From Actinomycetes bacterium (lineage in GTDB: Bacteria; Actinomycetota; Acidimicrobiia; Acidimicrobiales; Palsa-688), in contig JAJZMF010000004.1 in the NCBI GenBank assembly GCA_021850325.1, forward strand, positions 1-64,000: 64,000 bases of DNA. Direction: 5' to 3'. The translations under genes and the position numbers were made by a program. Positions 26,335-34,489 of the stretch are shown in pieces. Numbering within the stretch: position 1 is the stretch's first letter; each line of letters starts with the position of its first letter. The notes under the pieces are model-generated. The model searched no databases. It was not told the origin of the DNA and saw only the letters and a list, made by a program, of their open reading frames with translations.

Positions 26335-27747
26335 CTAGACTTTGAAGAGCTCCTTCGGCCTTTCGTAGGCATAGCCCACCGCCAGCTTCGTTGCCTCGTC
26401 GAGCGGGAGCCGGTGCTCGGCGACGAGCCTGGCCAGGTAGCCCGCGCACACCCGGCGGGCCACGTCGTGGCGGGCCCCGATCCCGAACAGCGACCGGGTG
26501 TCGTCCACGAAGCCTGTGAGCTTGGTGATGCCCGCCGTCTCGCCCAGGGCCACAAAGGCACGGGTCATGGCATCGGGGGAGTCGAGGAACCACCAGGGCG
26601 GCCCGGCGAACAGCCCCGGGAAGTAGCTGACCAGTGGCCCGATCTCACGCGAGTACGTGGTCTCGTCGATTGTGTAGAGCACCATGCGGAACCCGTCGGA
26701 GTTGCCGTAACGGGAGACCAGGGGCCGCAGAGTGCGGGTGAAGTCCACGGCGTGCGGGAAGTCCTGGCCGATGTCCGGCCCGTAGGTGGCTGCATAGAGG
26801 GCGTCATAATCACGGGCCACCCCGATGTGCAGCTGCATGACCATGCCGTCCTCGGCCGACATCCTCGCCATCTCGTCGAGCATGTGGCCCCGGAAGGCCT
26901 CCACCTCGGCGCCGGTGGCGCGGCCCGTGCGGGCCCTCTCGTAGACCGCCTCCGCCTCGCTCCCACTGAGCCGCTCGGTCGTCGTCAGGGGGACACCGTG
27001 GTCGGCGGCCGTCGCCCCGTTGCGCTGGAAGAACCGCCGGCGGTCCTCCAGGGCGGCGATGTAGCCCCGGTAGCTGGACGTGTCCGAACCGGACACCTCA
27101 GCCAGACGGGCCAGGTTCTCGATGAACTGGGGGTGTGCCGGGTCGAGCACGCCGTCGGGCCGGAAGTTGGGCAGCAGGCGGCCCTTCCAGGTCGGGTCGT
27201 TGCGTAGTGCGGCGTGCATAGCCAGGTCCGCGGTGGCTGGGTCGGTCGTGGTCAGGACGTCCAGCCCGAAGCGTTCGTACAGTGCCCTCGGCCTCAGGTC
27301 GTCCTCCTGCAGCCGCGCCGTCAGGGCGTCGTAGCTCTCGTCGGCGCTGTCGGCCGAGGGAACGGTCCGTAGGTCGCAGAGCTCGTACAGCTCGTGCTCC
27401 AGCCACAGGCGTGACGGTGTGCCGGCCAGAGCACCCCAATGGGTGCACAGTTGCCGCCAGACCTCCCGGCCGCTGGCCCTCTCACCCCCGCTGCGGGGGA
27501 CCAGGCCCAGGTCACCGACCGGCACGCCCTGGGCGTGCAGGAGGCGGACCACGTAGTGGTCGCTGGTGATGAAGAGGTGGGCAGGGTCGGCAAAAGGCTC
27601 GTCCTCCACGAAGAGGGCCACGTCGAGGTGCCCGTGGGGCGAGACTATGGGGAGGTGCTCGATCTCGGCGAATATGGCCCGTGCCAGCCTCCGCTGCTCG
27701 GGGTCGGCGGGCAGCAGGCGGTCCGGGTGCAGAGTGAGGGCGGTCAT
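26335..27747 (-). CDS. uxaC: Glucuronate isomerase
   Basis: The 470-residue enzyme converts D-glucuronate to D-fructuronate (or galacturonate to tagaturonate), the first step of hexuronate catabolism. The size equals the usual family length. The metal-binding N-terminal motif is visible in PIVSPHGHLDVALF (about residues 32-45). The C-terminal segment KLTGFVDDTRSLFGIGARHDVARRVCAGYLA matches the conserved arginine/histidine-rich end. It is the last gene of a minus-strand operon with an importer and a TIM-barrel isomerase, so uronate-containing sugars are the likely substrate. No uxuA/uxuB or kdgK gene is nearby. Confidence 0.93.
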   Translation of the reverse strand: MTALTLHPDRLLPADPEQRRLARAIFAEIEHLPIVSPHGHLDVALFVEDEPFADPAHLFITSDHYVVRLLHAQGVPVGDLGLVPRSGGERASGREVWRQLCTHWGALAGTPSRLWLEHELYELCDLRTVPSADSADESYDALTARLQEDDLRPRALYERFGLDVLTTTDPATADLAMHAALRNDPTWKGRLLPNFRPDGVLDPAHPQFIENLARLAEVSGSDTSSYRGYIAALEDRRRFFQRNGATAADHGVPLTTTERLSGSEAEAVYERARTGRATGAEVEAFRGHMLDEMARMSAEDGMVMQLHIGVARDYDALYAATYGPDIGQDFPHAVDFTRTLRPLVSRYGNSDGFRMVLYTIDETTYSREIGPLVSYFPGLFAGPPWWFLDSPDAMTRAFVALGETAGITKLTGFVDDTRSLFGIGARHDVARRVCAGYLARLVAEHRLPLDEATKLAVGYAYERPKELFKV

Positions 27748-27789
27748 CGCCGGTCCCCCGTTCCAACGGCTACGGTCCTACCGGGTAGC

Positions 27790-28599
27790 TCAGGCAAGGC
27801 CGGCCACCTCCGCTGCGTGGCGCACGACGGCCAGGGCCGCGGGGGCCTGGGCCGCCAGGTCGCTGAAGCTGGCCTCGATGGAGACCCGGCCCTGGTAGCC
27901 GATCCCGGCCAGCAGCCCGAACAGTTTTGTCAGGTTGGCCTCGTCACTGGCTGCCGGTGGGTGCCGGTCCGGGCCGCACACGTGGACGTGGGCCACCTTG
28001 TCCGCGACCTCGCGGACGACGCCGAAATCCTCGTCCTCCTCCAGCAGGTGGTATATGTCGACCACCAGCCCCACGTTGGCCCGGTCGACATCGGCCGCCG
28101 TGCGGCCCGCCTCGGCGAGGCTGTTCATGATGTTGGTCTCTGCCCGGCGAAGGTGCTCGAGGCAGATGACGGCACCGTCACCGGCATGCTCGGCGGCATC
28201 CGAAGCCCAACGCGCAGCTTGGCGCAGCTGGAGCTCGGCTTCCTGGCGGGGGAAGCCCTCCGGGATCTCCCGTGACTTGCCACTGCCGAACACGATGCGC
28301 TTGACGCCCAGGATCTTCGCCCTCTGGAGGGCCTCGTCCATGTACGCCTGCACAGCAGCAGGCTCGACGTCGGGCCCCACCACCTTCAGGTCTCCCGGGA
28401 GGAACACGTTGGCACTGGCCGGCCGCAAGCCCCCCTCGCCCCAACGGGCGAGGCTCGCGTCGAAGTCGTCCCGGCCCTCCGCCATGATGGCGGAGGCCAC
28501 CGCGGGCTCGTAGTAGTCGCAGCCGGCGCCACTGAGGGCCCGTGCCAGCTCAGTGCCGGGCGGTGCCGTGCATATACCGAAAGTCACGCCTGTGCTCAT
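27790..28599 (-). CDS. Sugar phosphate isomerase/epimerase-like TIM-barrel protein
   Basis: This 269-residue protein belongs to the AP-endonuclease-2/xylose-isomerase-like superfamily. Metal-ligand regions are visible: VICLEHLRR, GLVVDIYHLLEEDED, VAHVHVCGPDRH and GRVSIEASFSD near the C-terminus. It probably isomerises or epimerises a sugar or keto-acid intermediate in the cytoplasm. AGGAGG precedes the ATG at 28599. It lies between permease and uxaC genes in one minus-strand operon, so a role in uronate or related sugar breakdown is inferred. The exact reaction cannot be read from sequence. Confidence 0.82.
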   Translation of the reverse strand: MSTGVTFGICTAPPGTELARALSGAGCDYYEPAVASAIMAEGRDDFDASLARWGEGGLRPASANVFLPGDLKVVGPDVEPAAVQAYMDEALQRAKILGVKRIVFGSGKSREIPEGFPRQEAELQLRQAARWASDAAEHAGDGAVICLEHLRRAETNIMNSLAEAGRTAADVDRANVGLVVDIYHLLEEDEDFGVVREVADKVAHVHVCGPDRHPPAASDEANLTKLFGLLAGIGYQGRVSIEASFSDLAAQAPAALAVVRHAAEVAGLA

Positions 28600-28638
28600 G
28601 GTTGTGCCTCCTGTTGATGTCGCGCCACTCTAAGCACG

Positions 28639-29601
28639 TCAGCCCGTGACCGACCCCGAGCCCAGGCCGTGGACAAGGTAGCGCTGGAAGATCAGGTAGA
28701 TCGTGACCACCGGTGCTGCGCTCACGATGGCCGAGGACATCAGCTCCCCGTACACGGGCAGGCCGCTCTCGGACGAGGTGCTGGAGAAGCGCTCGAGGGC
28801 TATGGCCAGCGTCTGGGTGTTCTGATTGGTGAAGACGCTGGCAAAGAGCACGTCGTTCCAGCCCACTAGGAAGGCGAAGAGGAAGGCCACCACCACGGCG
28901 GGCAACATGACGGGGAAGATGACCCTGATGAGGGCACCGAGCTGGCTGCAGCCGTCGACCAGCGCGGCCTCGTCCAGGTCCCGGGGCACCGACCGCATGT
29001 AGGCCACGAGCAACCAGGTCGACAGCGGGACGCCGAAGGTCATGTAGGTGAGGATGATGGGGAAGTAGCTGCCGATCATGTGCACCGAGAGGGTGGTCTG
29101 GACCCACGAGAAGACGGCGAAGAGGGGGAGCACGAGCGTGGTCCCGGGAACTGTCTGCACCCCGATCAGCGTGTACAGGTAGGCGTGGCGGCCCCGGAAG
29201 GTGAAGCGGGTGAGCGGGTAGGCGGCCATCAGCCCGACGAGCACCGAGAGGGCGGCCGAGGAGCCGGCGATTATGAGCGTGTTGACCAGGCCCTGGGCGA
29301 GCGGTGCGACGCTCCACATGCTCGAGTAGTTCTGCAGGGTGAGGGTGGCAAAGGAGATCACCCCGCTGGCCACGTCGTAATTGGGCGTCATCGACATGAG
29401 GACCATGTAGCCGACGGGCACGATGACGGCCACGAGGATCGCCACGATGATGAGCCGGGAGAGCCACATGGGCAGCAGGAGGTCGGCCTCACCCATCTGG
29501 GCGACGGGGGGCTTACGCCGCCGCAGCGGCCAAGCGCTCCGACCGGCGCGACGGGCCAGGTCCGGTCCTGCGGTCTCGACGGCGGCTGTCACCTGGGCCA
29601 T
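28639..29601 (-). CDS. Sugar ABC transporter permease, MalG type (uronate cluster)
   Basis: The 320-residue permease carries a long polar N-terminal tail of about 45 residues. Six predicted helices follow, with the EAA loop RDLDEAALVDGCSQLGALIRVIFPV. It ends in QRYLVHGLGSGSVTG, a usual MalG-type end. It is the partner of the 29636 permease and of the binding protein at 30764. The ribosome site is the weak AGGGGGCGG upstream of the ATG at 29601. Confidence 0.87.
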   Translation of the reverse strand: MAQVTAAVETAGPDLARRAGRSAWPLRRRKPPVAQMGEADLLLPMWLSRLIIVAILVAVIVPVGYMVLMSMTPNYDVASGVISFATLTLQNYSSMWSVAPLAQGLVNTLIIAGSSAALSVLVGLMAAYPLTRFTFRGRHAYLYTLIGVQTVPGTTLVLPLFAVFSWVQTTLSVHMIGSYFPIILTYMTFGVPLSTWLLVAYMRSVPRDLDEAALVDGCSQLGALIRVIFPVMLPAVVVAFLFAFLVGWNDVLFASVFTNQNTQTLAIALERFSSTSSESGLPVYGELMSSAIVSAAPVVTIYLIFQRYLVHGLGSGSVTG

Positions 29602-29635
29602 CTGGCACCGCCCCCTATGTTCGGGTGTACCGGTA

Positions 29636-30628
29636 TCACTTGAGCCCTCCTGCCAGACGGGTCGACCGCATGTAGATATAGGCGGGGACGAGCAGGATCA
29701 CCATCGTGACCACGGCGATCGCCGCTGCGGCACCGAAGTCGAAGAAGTTGAAAGCGTTGTAGTAGGCGGCTATCGGCAGCAGCTCGGCGCCCGGGGGAGG
29801 AGGGGAGCTGAACATGACGAACGCGAGCGTGAAGTTGCCGAAGTGGAAGATCGTCGACAGCAGCATGGCCAGCTTGAGGACGCCCGAGAGCTCGGGGACG
29901 ATGATGTGGCGTATGCGTTGGGCCTTCGTGGCCCCGTCCAGGGCGGACGCCTCGTAGTGCTCCTTGGGGATGGCCTGGAGGCCGGCCAGGGTCATGAGGT
30001 AGATGAAAGGCCAGGTGGCCCAGACCTCGGTGAGCTGCATGGCCCAGTAGGCATGGGGGCCGATCAGCCAGTAGGTCTGGCCATTGGTGATGCCCAGGGC
30101 GCCCAGGACCTTGTCCACCAGGCCGGAACCGTTGAGGAACACCACCCGCGCTGTGAGCGCCGTGACGAAGGTCGGGATGGTGTAGGGGATCAGGTAGACC
30201 GCCCGTACCAGTCCCCGGCCCCGGAACCGGCGGTGGACCGAGAAGGCGGCCAGCATCCCGATCGGGGTGATGATGACCGTGGTCAGGAGCGAGAACGCGA
30301 AGGAGATGAATATCGACCACCACAGGGTCACGCCCAGGGTGCTCGGCTGGGTGAAGGCGTTGACGAAGTTCTGCACCCCGTAGAAGGGGGCACCGAGCCA
30401 CTCCCTCAGCGTGCTCACGTTGACGTTCAGCAAGGAGAGCCATATGGTGAGCACCACAGGGACGAGCACGATCACGAAGATCGCCAGGGTCGCCGGTGTG
30501 AGCATCCAGATGGGCCGCTCTCTCAGCCGGTGCATGAGCGACGGGCGGGGATGTGCGCCGGCGGGGGGCCGGGCCGCTGTGTAGCTGGCCGGCGCCGGCC
30601 CCGGTGGGGCCTCCACGGGAGCAGTCAC
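29636..30628 (-). CDS. Sugar ABC transporter permease, MalF type (uronate cluster)
   Basis: The 330-residue permease has a proline/alanine-rich tail of about 40 residues before the first helix (MLTPATLAIFVIVLVPVVL). It shows six to seven predicted helices and the EAA loop KEHYEASALDGATKAQRIRHI, in which the usual GA-rich core is retained. The start is GTG 30628. A long hairpin in the 135-bp gap separates it from the upstream binding-protein gene. No ATPase gene belongs to this operon. Confidence 0.86.
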   Translation of the reverse strand: MTAPVEAPPGPAPASYTAARPPAGAHPRPSLMHRLRERPIWMLTPATLAIFVIVLVPVVLTIWLSLLNVNVSTLREWLGAPFYGVQNFVNAFTQPSTLGVTLWWSIFISFAFSLLTTVIITPIGMLAAFSVHRRFRGRGLVRAVYLIPYTIPTFVTALTARVVFLNGSGLVDKVLGALGITNGQTYWLIGPHAYWAMQLTEVWATWPFIYLMTLAGLQAIPKEHYEASALDGATKAQRIRHIIVPELSGVLKLAMLLSTIFHFGNFTLAFVMFSSPPPPGAELLPIAAYYNAFNFFDFGAAAAIAVVTMVILLVPAYIYMRSTRLAGGLK

Positions 30629-30676
30629 CGCAGGGCCGCCCTACTAGCAGGCTGGTGGCTCAACATGCCTCCTTGT

Positions 30677-30725
30677 GGGACAGTGGCCGGGAGCCGGCCG
30701 GGGTCGGGCCCCGACCGGCTGTCCC
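30677..30725 (-). terminator. Intercistronic hairpin after the uronate binding-protein gene
   Basis: GGGACAG (30677-30683) pairs with CTGTCCC (30719-30725) and encloses a GC-rich inner stem (CCGG/GGGG with CCCC/CCGG). It lies 39 bp after the binding-protein stop and before the permease, the same position as the hairpin at 12926. It probably limits read-through or protects the upstream mRNA. Confidence 0.65.
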
Positions 30726-30763
30726 AGTTGCCATCTCTCGAGAGCTGCCTGTACCGCCGTTGC

Positions 30764-32188
30764 TCAGGCGTGAGCCTGGGCGGCGGCCTGAGCCTGCTGG
30801 AGCTGGCTGTCGGCGTAGCTCTGGTTCCACTTGTCGCCGTGGGTGGCGAGGTAGGAGCCCAAGTTGTGCATGACGCTCAGCACGCCCGGCTCGACGTAGG
30901 ACCAGACCGGGGCGGCTGAGGTCGGTATGGCAGCCTCCTCGGCCTGGACGAAGGGCTTGGTCACCGGCGCGACCGCCTCGACTGCCTTGATGCCGGGGTT
31001 GGTGACCGGGACCCAGCCCAGGAGCTTGAACTGCTCCACCTGAACTGCCGGGCTCACAACCGTCTTGTCGAAGGCGATGGCCAGGCTGTGCAGGTTGCCC
31101 GTCACGTACTTGGGGATGGCGAAGTAGTTGCCCGTGGTCTCGGTCTCGATGGGCACACCGCCGGCGGGGAGCTTGGAGTAGCCGTACGGGACGCTCGGCA
31201 ACAGAGCGAACCCGAGGTCGTTCTGGACCGGGGTGCCCTTGACGGCGGCCTGGTAACCGTAGCTGGCCAGGATGAACATGGCGACCTTGCCCTGCTCAAA
31301 GGCCGAGGCGGCGTCAGCGGTGTTCCAGCTGAGCGACTGCGGGGGAGCGATGTGGAACTGGTCCTGCAGTGCGAAGTAGAACTGGACCGCCTTCTTCATC
31401 TGGGGCGTGGTGAGGTTGATCTTCTTGCCGTTGGGGCTCACCCACTCCCAGGGCTTGGAGCCGCCGAGCTGGGCGTCGTAGAAGAAGTCGTTCTTCCAGG
31501 GGTCGTAGGCGTCCTCGGGGTCGATGGCCACGCCGTACACACCCTTGACCTTGGCCTGGATCTTCTGGCCGTCGGCCACCAGCTGGTTCCACGTCTTGGG
31601 AGGTGCCGCTATGCCGGCCTCCTTGAAGTACTTGGTGTTGTAGGCCAGCACGAACGGGTTGACCTCGTTGATGACGCCGATCAGCTTGTTGCTCGCTGCA
31701 GTGGGGTTGGTTATGCCCTGGCCTGCCGCGTTGACGCCGGCGTCGTAGAACGTGGAGGTCATGAACGAGCTCTTGCCGCCCAGTGCGTTCCAGTCGGCGT
31801 TGCTGAGCGGTGCGAAGTCACCCGTGGCCCACAACGTGCCCACGAACGAGGTGCCGTAGGAGATGACCTCAGGCCCGCTCCCCGAGACCGTGGCGGTCTC
31901 GATGTCGGTGACCTCCTCGGAGGGGCTGGAGTAGTACTGCCACTTGAGGGTGGCCCCGGTCTGCTGGTGGAAGACCTTGGCCACGTAGTTGTAGTAGGCC
32001 TGCGTCTGGCTGGCCTCAGCACCCGACGGTGCACCGTCGAGCACCGTAAGGGTCTGGCCGGCGAAGGCGAGGTGGTGGCCGTTGGCCGCCGACGCTGTCC
32101 CCGTCAAACCGACCAGGGACACCATGGCGCTGACCGAAGCTGCGGCGGCCAGCGACCGGCGTGGGCTGTGCCCACGTAGTTTGCTCAT
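30764..32188 (-). CDS. Sugar ABC transporter substrate-binding protein (uronate cluster)
   Basis: This 474-residue family-1 solute-binding protein has a Sec signal peptide (RRSLAAAASVSAMVSLVGLTG, cleavage near ASA-A) and no lipobox cysteine. The mature protein starts LTVLDGAPSGAEASQTQAYY and contains GATLKWQYYSSPSEEVTDIE and FEQGKVAMFILASYGYQAAV. AAAGGAGGAG is ideally placed before ATG 32188. The frame extends upstream to 32470, but that part is not protein-like. It is the first gene of the operon ending in uxaC. The ligand is probably a uronic-acid-containing sugar, by inference. Confidence 0.88.
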   Translation of the reverse strand: MSKLRGHSPRRSLAAAASVSAMVSLVGLTGTASAANGHHLAFAGQTLTVLDGAPSGAEASQTQAYYNYVAKVFHQQTGATLKWQYYSSPSEEVTDIETATVSGSGPEVISYGTSFVGTLWATGDFAPLSNADWNALGGKSSFMTSTFYDAGVNAAGQGITNPTAASNKLIGVINEVNPFVLAYNTKYFKEAGIAAPPKTWNQLVADGQKIQAKVKGVYGVAIDPEDAYDPWKNDFFYDAQLGGSKPWEWVSPNGKKINLTTPQMKKAVQFYFALQDQFHIAPPQSLSWNTADAASAFEQGKVAMFILASYGYQAAVKGTPVQNDLGFALLPSVPYGYSKLPAGGVPIETETTGNYFAIPKYVTGNLHSLAIAFDKTVVSPAVQVEQFKLLGWVPVTNPGIKAVEAVAPVTKPFVQAEEAAIPTSAAPVWSYVEPGVLSVMHNLGSYLATHGDKWNQSYADSQLQQAQAAAQAHA

Positions 32189-32508
32189 GCGCTCCTCCTT
32201 TGGGTGAAATGGAGCGCGGCTGCTCTGGTGCAGACCGGCCCCCCTTGCTGAGCTCTCTGCTTGTGCGCAGTATTGTTCGCGCACACCCCTCTCGGCTGAA
32301 GGTAGCAGGCCGTGTTGCGGGCGACAAGTCATGCGCACAACATGGCCTGTTACCTGCATCAGCAGCCGAAAACAGCGTACTGCGCCCCGGCTGCGGGGCC
32401 CGGTCGGGGCCTGTGGGGAGGGTTTGCAAATATGTTCACAAGAAGCCCGTTGCAGGGCTGCGTCCCGCACCGGGCGGCCGCTATGCTCTGCGCAGGGAGG
32501 TGGGTCTT
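32189..32508. promoter_or_regulatory. Divergent control region of the uronate importer and isomerase-dehydrogenase operons
   Basis: This 320-bp gap separates genes transcribed in opposite directions. It holds TGTGCGC (32262-32268) and GCGCACA (32279-32285), an inverted repeat with a 10-bp spacer, and a third GCGCACA at 32333-32339. An AT-rich stretch (TTTGCAAATATGTTCACAA, near 32423-32441) stands out from the GC-rich surroundings. No clear -35/-10 pair could be assigned. The LacI protein encoded at 34490 is a candidate regulator. Confidence 0.5.
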
Positions 32509-33372
32509 GTGGACCAATCAGATGCCAGGGGGCACCTGCCGCGCCTGGCCTTTTCCACGCTCGCTTTCCCGGGCCAGCCGCTTGCGAGGGTGGCGGAGTT
32601 CGGGAAGCAGTGCGGGTACGAGGGCATCGAGCTGCGGCTGGTGGACGGGGAGCTCATCGACCCGGCAATGCCGGCCGAGGCACGACGCAAGGTCAAGGCG
32701 GACGTAGGCGGGCTGCCGGTGGTGGCCGTGGACACCTCGGTCCGGCTGACCGAAGAGGGCCCGGTGGCTCAGATCAGGGCCTTCCTGGAGCTGGCCAGCG
32801 AATGGGAGGCGCCGGTGGTGCGGGTGTTCGGTGGCCGGCTGCCCGAGGAGCCGGCCGGGCGCCGCGGCGCGCTGGAGGCTGCGGCGGGCGCCTTGGAGGA
32901 GGTGGTGCCGCTGGCGGAGCGGCTCGGGGTGGCCGTCGGCTTGGAGACCCACGACAGCTTCTCGGCGTCGTCGGTGGTCGCCGAACTGCTGGCACTGGTC
33001 AGTTCCCCATGGGTGGGGGCTGTGTGGGACAGCCACCACCCCCACCGCATGGGCGAGACGCCCGAGCAGGTGTACGCCAACATCGGGGAGCGCCTGCTGC
33101 TCGCCCAGGTCAAGGACGCCCGGCGCAGCGAGAGCGAAGAGAGCGGTTGGGAGCTGGTGCTAATGGGCCATGGGGAGGTGCCGGTGCGCGAGATGCTCGC
33201 AGTGCTCGGGTCCCACGGCTACGACGGTGCTGTCTCCATCGAGTGGGAGAAGCGTTGGCACCCCGATATCGAGGAGCCGGAGGTGGCCCTGCCCCAGCAC
33301 ATGGAGGTGCTGAGGCCCTGGGTGGAGAGCGCGTGGGCGTCGACAGGTCGCCCAGCAGAGCAGGGGAGGTAG
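32509..33372 (+). CDS. Sugar phosphate isomerase/epimerase, TIM-barrel
   Basis: This 287-residue TIM-barrel protein belongs to the xylose-isomerase-like superfamily. Visible motifs are CGYEGIELRLVDGELID, VAVGLETHDSFSAS (metal-binding glutamate), WVGAVWDSHHPHR and DGAVSIEWEKRWHP near the C-terminus. GGAGG at about 32496-32500 precedes GTG 32509. The long open frame to the left is an artefact of high GC. It is followed by a Gfo/Idh/MocA dehydrogenase 3 bp downstream, a pairing common in inositol and rare-sugar pathways. Exact substrate unknown. Confidence 0.83.
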   Translation: MDQSDARGHLPRLAFSTLAFPGQPLARVAEFGKQCGYEGIELRLVDGELIDPAMPAEARRKVKADVGGLPVVAVDTSVRLTEEGPVAQIRAFLELASEWEAPVVRVFGGRLPEEPAGRRGALEAAAGALEEVVPLAERLGVAVGLETHDSFSASSVVAELLALVSSPWVGAVWDSHHPHRMGETPEQVYANIGERLLLAQVKDARRSESEESGWELVLMGHGEVPVREMLAVLGSHGYDGAVSIEWEKRWHPDIEEPEVALPQHMEVLRPWVESAWASTGRPAEQGR

Positions 33373-33375
33373 CAG

Positions 33376-34446
33376 ATGAGCAGTCCCGGGAGTTCCCCGG
33401 TGCACGGGATCGGAGTGGTCGGTTGCGGGGTTATCGGGCCTCGTCACGCCCAGGTGGCGACTTCGTTGCCCAACGCCCGCTTCGTGGCCTGCACCGATGT
33501 CGTGCCCGAGCGGGCCGAGAAGATGGCCGATGCCTACGGGGGTGAGGCCGAGGCCGACCTGGCCTCGCTCCTGGCCCGGGAGGACGTGGACGTCGTCTCG
33601 GTGTGCGTACCGAGCGGCCTGCACGCCGAGATCGGAGTGCAGGCGGCTGCGGCAGGGAAGCACGTGGTGGTGGAGAAGCCGATCGACATCTCCCTGGCCG
33701 CGGCCGACCGGCTGATCTCGGCAGCAGGGCAGGCAGGGGTCAAGTTGACCGTCATCTCCCAGCACCGCTTCGATGCCGGGTTGGTGGAGCTGCACAAGAT
33801 GATCGAGGAGGGCAAGCTGGGCCGCCTGGTGCTGGCCGATTCCAAGGTCAAGTGGTACCGCTCGCAGGCCTACTACGACAGCGGGGACTGGCGTGGCACC
33901 TGGGAGCTGGACGGAGGTGGGGCGCTCATGAACCAGGGCGTCCACTACACCGACATGCTCCGTTGGTGCATGGGCCCGGTGAGCGAGGTCATGGCGGTCA
34001 CCGCCACGGCCGCCCACAAGATGGAGACCGAGGACGTGGCCCTGGCGTTGGTGCGTTTTGCCTCTGGCGCCGTAGGCACCCTCGAGGCCAGCACGGCCGT
34101 CTACCCGGGTTTCCTGGAGAGGCTCGAGGTGAGCGGCACCGAGGGCACGGTCGTGGTCGAGGACGGCGCCGTGGTGGTGCGTGAGTTCCTCGCCGAGCGG
34201 GGCGAGATCGGTGCCTACGGGGTTAGGGTCGAGAGCAAGCCGCCCGCCGCGCCGGCATCGGGCGCCTCCGACCCCGGGGCCATCAGCAACGACTCGCACG
34301 CCCTCCAGGTGGCCGACCTGCTCGCTGCCATAGACGAGGGCCGGGAACCGCTCATGACGGGCAGAGAGGCCAGGAACGCCCTGGAGCTCGTGCTGGCTGT
34401 CTATGAGTCGGCACGGCGCAACGCGCCGGTCAAGCTGCCGCTCTAG
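33376..34446 (+). CDS. Gfo/Idh/MocA-family oxidoreductase
   Basis: This 356-residue NAD(P)-dependent sugar or inositol dehydrogenase has a Rossmann domain starting IGVVGCGVIGPRHAQVA and the family's conserved EKP motif near residue 100 (GKHVVVEKPIDIS). Its C-terminal alpha/beta domain includes GTWELDGGGALMNQGVHYTDMLRW with the likely catalytic histidine. GGGGAGGTAGCAG precedes the ATG. It forms a two-gene unit with the upstream isomerase, divergent from the uronate importer. It probably oxidises an imported sugar or a breakdown product. Confidence 0.88.
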   Translation: MSSPGSSPVHGIGVVGCGVIGPRHAQVATSLPNARFVACTDVVPERAEKMADAYGGEAEADLASLLAREDVDVVSVCVPSGLHAEIGVQAAAAGKHVVVEKPIDISLAAADRLISAAGQAGVKLTVISQHRFDAGLVELHKMIEEGKLGRLVLADSKVKWYRSQAYYDSGDWRGTWELDGGGALMNQGVHYTDMLRWCMGPVSEVMAVTATAAHKMETEDVALALVRFASGAVGTLEASTAVYPGFLERLEVSGTEGTVVVEDGAVVVREFLAERGEIGAYGVRVESKPPAAPASGASDPGAISNDSHALQVADLLAAIDEGREPLMTGREARNALELVLAVYESARRNAPVKLPL

Positions 34447-34489
34447 TACCGGCTGGCGGTCGGGGAGGCGGGGGACGGGCCGCAACGGC

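Noticed and set aside
30764-32470. Extended 568-residue version of the uronate binding protein
   Set aside because: The signal peptide and an ideal ribosome site place the start at 32188. The extra 94 residues are not protein-like.
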